Assembly (NCBI GenBank): GCA_959347315.1
Contig: OY365810.1
Coordinates: 7,952,598 to 8,016,597, forward strand
Length of the DNA: 64,000 nucleotides
Reading direction: 5' to 3'
From: Bimastos eiseni
Taxonomy: Eukaryota; Annelida; Clitellata; Crassiclitellata; Lumbricidae
Positions 1-9,004 of this stretch are shown here, piece by piece (the stretch's first letter is position 1; each line of letters opens with the position of its first letter). Under the pieces are notes generated by a model that was given only the letters and a program-made list of their open reading frames with translations, did no database searches and was not told the origin of the DNA. Both the position numbers and the translations under genes were made by a program.

Positions 1-349
1 TCATAATAAAAAGCGTGAGCAGTCGTGAAGCAATAAATTGATGCACCAGGGCTGTAGAATTTGAATTTTAAAACTTACTTAGTACAGTCATTTAAAAATA
101 ACTAAAAACCTTAAAAGTCAAAATTATAGGTTCTTTAGGTTTTGCTTATTCAGTCAACTGGGTTAATTGTGATTGTAGCCTATGTCAACAATGCTTGTAA
201 GGTGTACCCTTGTATGATATAGTCTGCCCTATGCAATGCACTGGGTTATTAACCATGCTTATTCGCCAGTGCATTCATATTTGTCTCCTTGAATGTCTGT
301 CTCGCAGTGGCTACTTGTTTGTTCCATTGTTTGTGGCTATGATCGAAAC
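1..349. other. non-coding left edge
   Basis: AT-rich sequence with no recognisable gene or repeat. It runs into the assembly gap, and reading frames here are short or extend through N. Confidence 0.5.
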
Positions 350-549
350 NNNNNNNNNNNNNNNNNNNNNNNNNNNNNNNNNNNNNNNNNNNNNNNNNNN
401 NNNNNNNNNNNNNNNNNNNNNNNNNNNNNNNNNNNNNNNNNNNNNNNNNNNNNNNNNNNNNNNNNNNNNNNNNNNNNNNNNNNNNNNNNNNNNNNNNNNN
501 NNNNNNNNNNNNNNNNNNNNNNNNNNNNNNNNNNNNNNNNNNNNNNNNN
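350..549. other. assembly gap of 200 N
   Basis: Exactly 200 N characters, a common placeholder length, so the true size is unknown. It ends precisely where the segment shared with 41109-41580 begins. Confidence 0.98.
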
Positions 550-1350
550 CGAGGCTCCCTTGTACCCCAGTGGTGCGTATTGATCGCGTCTCCCGCTCAG
601 TTTCATAACTGATCATTCCCAGCTTATTGGTCTACCTTTTGCAAGTCGTTAAGATAATTTCCTTTAGGTTGTGCCTGGGTTGGGAACACATGTGAGTAGT
701 TTTGCTTGAAGTTACTCCAGAAATGATCGATCGAGTGAAAAGAAAACGGTGCCACGCTGATCTAACTCATTATTCCATAAAAAGTCCTTTAGCAGGACAT
801 ATTACAATTGTGCCCTGAAGCCTTTTGCCATTGTCTATTAGAATAGCCATTAACATAGATTTTGGAAAAAGTTGGACATACAACGTTTGTCCTCCATACA
901 GTCGATATGTATCATGTGTCAATTTATATTGTGTAAGGTCTGCCTCTAAGACTCCACGTGATCCCAAGGTCTACCACGTGGTATCATATTGCACGGAAGC
1001 TTTTGTACAAGTCTTGCTGGATCAGCGCTGCATTGATCAATTCTGTCAGCTAAGAGGCATGAATAAGTACATGTAGGCCTACCACTTAAGCCTCAAGGGC
1101 AAGAGTGCTAATAATTGCATGCAATTGACGGAGTTGAAAATAGCAGTTTCGCGTAATCTGGTTGACATGCGGCGAGATACTAAGCTCCTGCTGGTCCGCG
1201 AGCTGAGTGGTACAAATGTACATAGTGTAAAGAACTAACAGTAGAAGTCAAATATTATAGTCATACGGAACACCACAAGTGAGTAAGTATTCATTCACGT
1301 ATGCGCTCCCAGCCCAGCCATCGCGATCAAATCAGTCTAAAAAGCAAGTA
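550..1350. repeat. duplicated block, part inverted relative to 40.8-41.6 kb
   Basis: Bases 550-1018 match 41109-41578 in direct orientation, including 'cgaggctcccttgtacccc'. Bases 1018-1350 match 40790-41105 as reverse complement, for example 'ccacaagtgagtaagtattc'. In copy A the inverted part follows the direct part, in copy B it precedes it. This suggests an original arm-core-arm palindrome of which each copy keeps one arm. No coding capacity is seen. Confidence 0.75.
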
Positions 1351-1357
1351 GTGAAAC

Positions 1358-1788
1358 ATCTAAATATAAAGGGCTATCATCTTATTATTTTAAATATAGG
1401 TCTACTCTATAGCATCAGGCCCTATAAACCTACCTAACTAATGAAGTAATACCCCTTCCCCATAATACAATATTCCGAACGCCATGGTAGCCTACTTTGC
1501 AATATGTGCATAAGATATTGTTGCTAGATGTTGTGCGAATAGAAACGGAACAGGTCTCTTCGATGCAGGCATAATTTGCAAAATTTTCTTAAACGGAAGG
1601 CTGGGAGGCTGATGGGTTAAAATCATCGTCTGACCATTTCAGTCTAAGGGGACGAATTTGGTCGAATCTATATTTCAGTGTAGGCCTACGAAACGCAGAC
1701 GGCAATTGCGCATCAGGTTGCTTCAAAAATAGCAGATCAGTAATAACCTCAGGTTACGATGGAAGCTTCTCCGAAGATCAGCCGATCG
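1358..1788. repeat. block shared with 42510-42955 (direct)
   Basis: Non-coding sequence starting 'atctaaatataaagggctat' aligns with 42518 onward with few differences up to 'gatcagccgatcgtct'. It is part of the large A/B segmental duplication. Confidence 0.8.
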
Positions 1789-1789
1789 T

Positions 1790-1990
1790 CTTGATTGATT
1801 GCCTTGGGCCAACATCGCGCACTTGCCGCGGTGGGGACATCTACCTGGAATAACCTTCCTGCATTACTAAGGGCTTAAATAATGACTAGCTTCTTTCAAT
1901 CGGCCTCTCACACTTTGAAGACATTTCTCTTCTTCCATGGTTTCCGTGCTAAGAGCGCTTCTGAAAATTTATTCTGCGAGAGGCGCCATA
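1790..1990 (+). mobile_element. L2/CR1-like LINE 3' fragment
   Basis: The plus-strand conceptual peptide has the end-of-polyprotein pattern of L2/CR1 LINEs: a 'TSTWNNLPALLRA' stretch followed by 'SASHTLKTFLF'. The same pattern recurs at 40.7, 45.7 and 57.3 kb. It is interrupted by a stop and is a dead fragment. Copy B lacks it, so it is specific to copy A. Confidence 0.6.
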
Positions 1991-2086
1991 TATATATATA
2001 CATACATATATATACATATATATATTATATATATATTATATATAAATATCATATATATATATAATATATATATATATTATATATTT
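1988..2086. repeat. (TA)n-rich microsatellite
   Basis: About 100 bases of TA, TATA and CATA repeats. They form the left flank of the LTR-like element. Confidence 0.9.
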
Positions 2087-2569
2087 TGTTGTATACTCGC
2101 ATAGTACAACTGAGCTTCCATGGTAGTAGGAGTCTAGACAGATTGGTACGGTTAGGTACTTCTGGCTGAAGGAAGGTCAGAAGATATATAAGAAGGTTAG
2201 GACAAGGTGTGTTCGCAGACTGGTCCATTTTTCGAGAGAGCACCCGTTGTGCAGAGGCCAGGTCTGTCGTTTGAGATATATGGTTTGAGTGTTAAGGTCT
2301 GGTGTTGTGTTGGGTATCCTGAGACCCAGGTGAAACCTTCACTTTTGTTGTCCAGAGTTCGTGATGTATTTGTTAAAGCCACGAATCTGTTGATTCGGTT
2401 GACTTGTGTCTTCGTTGTGGAGAAAGTGAACTGCGGTTTGGTACGGTATTATGATTTTCTTTTGTTATTAACTGTAAATACTTGTGCTTAAATACACATT
2501 TTAAATTTAGCATAGAGTTTTATGTTTGATTCGCTAGAACTCGGGACCATACACTAGCAGAATCCAACA
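2087..2569 (+). mobile_element. solo LTR-like element
   Basis: The block begins TGTTG and ends CAACA, the inverted termini typical of retroviral-type LTRs. It holds a TATA-like 'atatataag' near 2185, is 483 bp long and is flanked by TA repeat. A related copy lies inverted at 42955-43376, truncated at the 3' side. No internal gag-pol is seen beside either copy, so this is a solo LTR by inference. The open frame inside it is not judged to be a gene. Confidence 0.6.
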
Positions 2570-2587
2570 ATATATATATATATATAT

Positions 2588-2880
2588 ATCAGCAAATAAA
2601 TTACTATAATTTTATTATGATTTGGTCAATAATGAAGCAAATTTATTTTGATGTCTATTTATATACATATATATATACACAATATATATATATATATCAT
2701 CTCTAAAGATGCAATACGACAAGCAGAGACACTTAGAGCGATATCGTGTACGGTATCCATATGCTATTATGTAAATATACTTAGCCTAATATATATCGAT
2801 GTCGTCTGTCAGCTGTCGACGGGAATCCGCTGGTTGGTTCCAACTGGCGACTCTTTCAGCTCATTTTGCTAACTGTTTTG
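2588..2880. repeat. rearranged block with inverted copies in segment B
   Basis: Bases 2588-2645 match 41940-42005 and bases 2650-2875 match 43560-43765, both as reverse complement, while the flanks on either side are direct. TA-rich microsatellites separate the pieces. No gene is seen; the small reading frames are by-products of the shared DNA. Confidence 0.65.
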
Positions 2881-3034
2881 GCATATTCGTTGTAATGACA
2901 TATAATAACATATCATATGCCAGCGCATGCAGAGAGCACCTCTAGGTAGATTTCTTGAAGAGGCGTTGCATCAAGTTTCAATGATTGATTGATATAAGGC
3001 AATATGCAAGGAGGGCTTCTGAATTTGTTCACTG

Positions 3035-3735
3035 AGTCTGAGGGGCAGTCCATAAATGACGTCACGCACCTAAAGAGGGGTCATACATCTGTGACGATTT
3101 GTGACGAAGGGGAGGGAGTCTGAGATCACGTCTTCACGTCGAACATTAAAATACACAACTTTATCTAGGAATTTCACTCAATTAAATCAGTTCAACTTAA
3201 ATAACAGTAATTGGTACCACAATTTAACAATTCTAAATACAAGTATGAATACTGTATTCTTAATAATTGGATTGTTTACCTTTTACACTCGCTGTAAATT
3301 TTGGCATTTCTGGAGGTATAATAAACAAGCAGAAATCAAAAAAATAGGCCCAAATGCATCAGGCCACGGTGTCGCTACACATCGGCAACGTAAACTAATT
3401 TTATAATCGTAAACGAAGAAATAGAGATAGTGTCGATTGGATAGACAGAGAAGAGCTGGATGTCTGAATGGAATATTATCCATTCCATAGGATGAAGAGA
3501 TTCAAGCTCTCTATTTATTCTAAGAAGGAGAAATTTGCTTCGCCTTGGTAAAATGGAGATGCATAAAGTTTTAATTGTTGCGAGTCATTGAAATTAAAGA
3601 AAATGATTTTATTAGAGCTTGTCATTTTGTGGAATGAATTAGGGTCGTAATAATATACTCTCTCTATTTTAATTCGTTCTACCATATGGTTTCAAGTATT
3701 TTATACAGTTAATAATTCGGCCCAACTTTATTTGA
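3035..3735. repeat. block shared with 43935-44640; transposon-end-like motif
   Basis: Direct copy of segment B. It opens with 'gaggggcagtccataaatga' followed by 'cgtcacgcac', which resembles terminal inverted repeats of DNA transposons often seen in invertebrate genomes. Related 'gtgacgtca' words reappear near 5480 and 44705 and may mark the other end. No transposase frame is visible. Confidence 0.55.
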
Positions 3736-3738
3736 TAA

Positions 3739-5414
3739 CACTGGGGAACAATTTTGAACTTTATTTCTGTTGATATGGATTTTTCACTTGATTTAGACTA
3801 AATTTGGCATGCTGATTTCAAAAATACAGTCAGTTTTTAACTATCTCGTCAAGTTTTTTCTGTACAGCTTATTCTATGAGTGATCAAAATTGTACGCTTT
3901 CCGTAAGTTGACCGCGAATTAATGGAGCTAGTTAGCCGAGATGCTTGAATTAATTATTTTATTGTAATTAATATATTTATTAATTATCGAAATATTTGAA
4001 GAAAAAAGTTAAACTTGTAACTTTATAAATTGAAAAAAGATTTCTAACTCCTAGCACCATGACTGAATGAGAAAAACTTGCTTGCCAAAGGAGCAAAGAT
4101 ATTTCACTTTCGATCCAGAGAGAGTGCATTTCTACAGTAATTTCGATGTGCCAGTAGCTTTGAGTATTGCCATAGCATACAGAGGTTGAGGAGGAATTGG
4201 GGATTCAGATATACAACTCAACTGAAAGGCGACTGTTCATTGAAAGCTCAAAGTGGAGCATAAAGTGTGTCCTCCTTCTTAATGGCCATTTATGAGGTGC
4301 AGTCCTAATTGGGCATTCTGTTTGTCTTCGTAAAGAACATGGCGACATAAAGATAGTCACAGACAAGCATAAATTATGTGTTGACATTCAAATGCAATGC
4401 TTTTCTCTTGGTCGGTAAAGCGTATACACCAAGTATCCATGCTTTCTGTGCATATAGAACAACAGAGCTGAGCAAAGCGTTGGTGGAGAGGAATTGGGGG
4501 ACAAGATCTGACCCCAGACCTGGAAATCCCAAAATTCTACATGAGCCACTTGTTGACAGAAATAAAATTATATTCCCACCTCTGCACTTGAAACCGGGTT
4601 CCATGAAACAATTTGTTAAAGCTTTGCCAATTGCAGGCAGCTATTCTAAGTACCTAATTTTTGGCATTTCCTTGCCTGTCAATTGAATAAGGTGCGCGTT
4701 GGATGGTCCACAGATTCAGCAACTCATCACAGATAAACATTTCATAGGAACAATGGCAGGACTCGTAGAGGAATGTTTGATTATCATTCATGGACCTTGC
4801 ATAGAACTTTCTTGGAAACGCACATGGAAAGAATAACATCGAAATTGTCCAGAAACTATTGTAGAGCTACAAAATGCTCGGTTGGTTTGCACAAATCTAC
4901 CGAGACATCTTGCCAATTTATCTGAAAACCTTGATAACGTCATTGACGAGTAAGGTGGACTAGTCTACCAAGATTTAGAAGTCATGGATGATTAGTGTAA
5001 GAGGAGATGGGTGCAAATAAAATAGCTAACTATTGTTGGAGCATCACGCGAGATTTCCAGACTGACCATTGCAGAAAAAGAGGATACACTAGGCCTTTTG
5101 ACCTTAACTACTTACGCACAATTTGACTTACAGTAACAACATCCTTTGTATGAACAAAATACATTTGTATGAACATTACATTGAAGCAATTTACTTTTAG
5201 TTTTGAATGTATGCACAATTCTAAACATCCTATAATATAAGGAAAAATTTGTTGAATGCGGTATTTTCATGATTTCTGAGGCAAAGTGAAAGTATCCCAT
5301 ATCTTAAAAAGTTGACGTGATAGAAAAATTCTGGGGTCATATTTGGATTCAGAGGCCAAAAGTTATTAAGAAACAAGTGTCAGATCTAAGTTAAAAAATG
5401 TGTATTCTCCAGTG
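3739..5414. mobile_element. 1.68-kb insertion with CACTGG/CCAGTG ends
   Basis: Absent from segment B, where 'ctttatttgataa' runs straight into 'ttatagaaaaatatcc'. The left end reads CACTGGGGAACA and the reverse complement of the right end reads CACTGGAGAATA, giving short imperfect terminal inverted repeats. I cannot define a clean target duplication. It carries a decayed ORF (about 4380-5090). The superfamily cannot be assigned from the sequence alone. Confidence 0.65.
4378..5090 (+). pseudogene. decayed repetitive transposon-type ORF
   Basis: The longest intact stretch is 4378-4686 (102 codons). Across stops and frame changes the plus strand continues a protein I recognise as a recurrent repetitive family in invertebrate genomes. 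Telltale parts are 'LVDRNKIIFPPLHLKPGSMK', 'KQFVKALPIAG', 'GPQIQQLITDKHFIGTMAG' and 'ENLDNVIDE' followed by 'VYQDLEVMDD'. The last corresponds to the family's 'SDEHGERFHQDI'-like region. At least three stops break it. The function of the family is unknown to me; its copy number elsewhere suggests carriage by a mobile element. Confidence 0.6.
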
Positions 5415-6376
5415 CTATTATAAGAAAATATCCTGGTAACATTCTGGACATTTGTTTTTATGGAGAGGGTGCAAAGCTTTGTGACGTCATTTGAGTTGGG
5501 TTTGACTTTATGACGACGTGTGACGATGCGGTAGGGGAGTCAACAATCGTCCTAAAGTGTCTCTATGTCGCTGATGAGACTCTGGTGGTGCGTGAACTAT
5601 CATGTGCAAAATTCCACAAAGCTAAACTGGAAGCCTTTTTTGTTTTTGCGCTAATTAGGATTAGTCGTAGAAGCTACTCTAAAATCTCTAAAGAAATGTA
5701 AGTTTATTTGATTTTAATATGAAAATCACAAGAACATTTATGAGCAACTTCTGGAAGCGAATAGGCGCATAAGACGCAACCTTCCATTCTACCAACATAG
5801 CTAACTGAGATAACTGATATTGTCATTAACAAAGCAATTGTGAATTACCACAAAAGCCTACACTTGTCATGTGAATGCTTGGCTGCCAAAATAGAGAATA
5901 TACTATATTTAAAATAATTCAAACCTGAGAAATGTTATTTTGTATGAAATGGTTTTCACTCATTTGGGGGCCTTTGAGATGCTATTTTCTATGAAACCTT
6001 GTCATTCATTTTGGGGACCCCTTAGATGTTATTTTGTATTGACATTTTATTATTTATTTGGGTGCCCCTTAGATGTTAGTTTGTATGAAATCCTTTCATT
6101 CATTTGGAGCCCTGAGATGTTATTTTGTATGAAATATTTTCATTCATCTGAGTGCCCTTGAGATGTTGCTTTGTATGACATTTTTCATTCATTCGGGGGC
6201 CTCCTGAGATTTGAGGCCCTAGGCACAGCATAGAACGCCTATGGATAAATGCGCCACTGCTTAGACGTGAAGACTATGATGTCCCAAATCGCTTCCGGTA
6301 AAAGCAGTATAAGAGAAAAAGAGGCGTTGATAACTATATTGTTCTTAAAGTGTATAAACCCTGCAAATATATTTCA
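5415..6376. repeat. block shared with 44640-45480, with tandem repeat 5930-6210
   Basis: Direct copy of segment B. It contains about five degenerate tandem units of roughly 50 bp, each with 'gatgttattttgtatgaaat' and 'ttcattcatttggg'. Segment B keeps about three units at 45165-45310. The open frames here are periodic artefacts of this repeat. Confidence 0.75.
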
Positions 6377-7357
6377 TTAAAGCCCCCGTCACACTAGACC
6401 CCGATCTGACTACGCTGAGAACGTTCGACTTAGGCTCAAAAATGCCGTCGAGCGCGGTGAAATCGTGATCGTTTATTGCGAATTTTCAGGTAAAAACCGT
6501 AATAACCCCGTCACACCAGAACCCGATCTCATTACGATTCCATCACGCTCATGTAGCGTGTTGGAAACGTGTAGAACGCATTAGAACCGCAGTAGAACCG
6601 AAGTTCGATCTTCGATGAACGTATTGCAATCGCGATCAAGCGTGACGCCGTCAACATGAGCGTGGAACACATTTTGAACATTTTAAAATAAACGTGGTGC
6701 GATCGTTTTTGAGCGTAATAGAAACGGGGCGATCTTAGTACCGAAGTAACTCGAGCGTGTAGTGAGAACTGAATGATCGTATCGCCAGCGTGTTGGAGGT
6801 CGTAAAAATTGGCTTCCCGATCTGAGCACGATGTCGTTAATTTTACATCACACCCACGGTGATGTCCGTGCGACCTGACTATGATCTCGTTTAGACCCGA
6901 ATGGGTCATTGTCAGGCTCGACGCGTTCGTAGTACGATTGCGCAATGCTTAACGCGCGCATACAACGCCGCCTTTGTATGTATGCCGAATCGCAACCTCA
7001 GAAAGTTGAATTCGTGGTGGTAATTCAATAATCTACTCGAGAACTCTGACATTCTATCAACGGTCAAGTCTTCAAGCCACTTCTGATTTTCTGTTTCTCA
7101 TGTTGAGTGCATAAATATTGAAGACATTCAGATACACGTATTACCTGCCGTTAAACGCAGTTTTGACAAGTCTTTGTTGAAGTAAACCACGTAGTTGAAA
7201 TCGTTGTTTCCACTATGTGATTAGACCCTGATCACGCCCCTATTGTGGGGCATAGGTACCCCTCGTACGACAATATAAATGCCGCTTTGCGTTTCTGGTC
7301 AAACACTCGTTCTGCAACTGCCGTACCATTGTAACGAAGACTTCTTCGATCACTGCA

Positions 7358-8024
7358 ATGCCACAAAAACAGAAGGGGACAGGCCGTGGAAAGAGCAAAG
7401 AGAAAGAGCGGAAAACAACTACCAAGAGGGCCAGAAGCCCGCCATTTGTATCAAGTGTGTCCTGGAGGAAGAAACCAACGAGAATCAAGCATGTTTGCTT
7501 TGGCTTTTAGTTTTTGTTTTATTCGTGTTTGTTTTGCTTTGATTTTTTGTTTATTTGTTTATTTTGTTTTGATTATTTTGTTTATTTTGTTTTGTTTTTT
7601 GGCTGCTTGTTTTTGCTTTATAAGAAGCGTTCTTGACCTCCGGAGTACCAGGCCCACGAGAGCGACATAGACATCGACGGAATCGATGCAGCCACCGTCC
7701 CGAGCAAGGCCAGCCAGATTGGAAAGAAGGTCAAAAAACACAGTTCGCTAACAGAAGAAGACGGGCAGAACATGATAGGGCTGGCTTGAAGAAAACCCTG
7801 TCATCTATAACAAGAGGATGAAAGCTTATAAAGATACGAATTAGAAGGAATTTCTCTGGAGAGAGAAGGCATCTTAGCTAGGGAAGCATGTTGCTGAGCT
7901 AAAGATCTGGTACACCAGCCTACGGATCCGCTTTGGACGCCTGAATAGGATAAAATCAGGTCAAGAAGACGTGGAGCTGACGGAGAGGGAAGAGTGGCTC
8001 AGGACGTTGAAGAATAATGATTGA
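7358..8024 (+). pseudogene. MADF-domain protein of Harbinger element (broken)
   Basis: Starts at ATG 7358 with a Lys/Arg-rich segment (MPQKQKGTGRGKSKEKERK), stops at 7508-7510, and resumes at about 7643 with an acidic linker (EYQAHESDIDIDGIDAA). After a frame change it becomes a MADF domain at 7782-8024: 'WLEENPVIYNKRMKAYKD', then 'LWREKA', 'ELKIWYTSLRIRFGRL' and 'KSG'. MADF/Myb-like proteins are the DNA-binding partner ORF of PIF/Harbinger transposons. Two in-frame stops in the domain and the frameshift make it non-functional. A T/G-rich low-complexity stretch (7500-7620) separates the halves. Confidence 0.75.
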
Positions 8025-8278
8025 TCCTCCAGGCGTACATGTAGCTCCGAAACAAGTCGATCGTAGTGACCGTAGAGCACTTGTCTTTCTGCCGAAAGCC
8101 AAGGACGCACCCGGTATGATCTTGACTGCGGTCTCCTTCTCCTTCTTCTCCTCATCCTCCTCAGCACAATGACCGCTTGGTATTCCACGAATTCGAGTTG
8201 TCCTGGTAGAAGTAACATGGCGTGATCCTGTTTTGTTTCATCTATGGCTGAGACTGTACTATTTGTATTGCACATCAA
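7998..8278 (-). pseudogene. Harbinger transposase N-terminal remnant
   Basis: The minus-strand frame starting at 8278 reads an Arg-rich run (RRMRRRRRRRP), then 'YRVRPWLSAERQVLYGHYDR', 'LVSELHVRLEDQSLFFNVL'. The order 'basic run - RPWL - Y/GxYDxL - D..SF.NFL' is the usual start of a Harbinger transposase. The frame then runs into the opposing MADF remnant. The DDE catalytic region is absent, so an internal deletion removed most of the enzyme. Confidence 0.7.
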
Positions 8279-8811
8279 TTTATACTACAAGATCATAGTG
8301 GTTGAAATAAGCGTGGTAGTAACGCAGATCATGCGCATGAGAACGTCACAGCGGCGTTGCATGCGCGGGTCGAGCCTGACGGTGACGCATTATGGTCATA
8401 GCGACAACGTTGTCAAGTCGCACGGACATCGCAGTGGGCGTGATGTAAAATTAACGACATCATACTCAGATCGGGAGCCAATTTTCACGACCTCTAACAC
8501 GCTAGCGATACAATCACTAAGTTCGCACTACACTTGAGTTACGTCGGTACTACGCTCGCCCCGTTTCTATTACGCTCAAATGCGCTATCACTGTGCGTCT
8601 TTCTGCAACGCATTCACAACGTGTTCCTTAACATGTTCAAAATTTTGCCACGCGCTCCACGCTCATGGTGACGGCGCCACGCTCGATCGCGATTACAATA
8701 CGTTCATAAAAGATTGAACTGCGGTTCTACTGCGGCTCTACTGCGGTTCTACTGCGTTCTACACGCTTCCACCACGCTCTATGAGCGTGATGGGAGCGTG
8801 CCTCCCTCTCG

Positions 8812-9004
8812 TTAGGTGCAAATCATATCGTAGCGTGTGTGAAGCCAAACACTTTTCCGATACTTTTTGGTAATGTGTTCAAACCAAGGCAAGGCAAATA
8901 GTATGTTTAACAAAAAATGGAATGGCTGCGATGGATAATATGGATGGAAGATGGATATAACGCCACGTGTTATCATATTTTGTTGATTGCGTTGATTGTT
9001 GTAG
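8812..9004 (-). CDS. gene A terminal exon: cytoplasmic tail
   Basis: The acceptor 'cctcattcag' precedes 'CTACAAC'. If the TM exon ends at GGTAC|GTAAAT the join is phase 2 and the tail reads 64 codons to TAA. It contains YNNQ (YxN, a Grb2-SH2-type motif), 'HPYYPSQPF' and, near the end, 'HTRYDMI', which matches TxYxxI (ITSM-like). If the donor were CGAG|GTACGT (phase 1) the tail would stop after about ten residues. Between genes A and B the indels in this exon are +6 and +3 bases, keeping the long frame, which favours it. A hydrophobic stretch (FHFLLNILFALPWF) in mid-tail is a caveat. The Harbinger insertion ends 12 bases past the stop. Confidence 0.55.

Larger units (their letters stand above)
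6380..8800. mobile_element. PIF/Harbinger DNA transposon, decayed
   Basis: Begins 'aagcccccgtcacactagac' after a TTA. Segment B has the empty junction 'atatatttcatta'. The two arms (about 6380-6970 and 8320-8800) are long inverted repeats rich in 'gttctactgcggttctac'-type words and markedly more GC-rich than the surroundings. The interior holds two convergent remnants, a MADF-domain ORF (+) and a Harbinger transposase N-terminus (-). Two ORFs and a 3-bp TTA target are hallmarks of PIF/Harbinger. The right terminal repeat is missing and nearby DNA was lost with it. Confidence 0.8.

Noticed and set aside
210..616. ORFs of 89-132 codons on both strands around the gap
   Set aside because: They are mostly N-run translated as X and have no real sequence content.
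2207..2491. 94-codon ORF conserved with 43008-43256
   Set aside because: The conservation is explained by the shared LTR-like element; no splice sites or protein family.
4374..4604. Minus-strand 76-codon ORF
   Set aside because: Shadow of the plus-strand decayed transposon ORF at 4378-4686.
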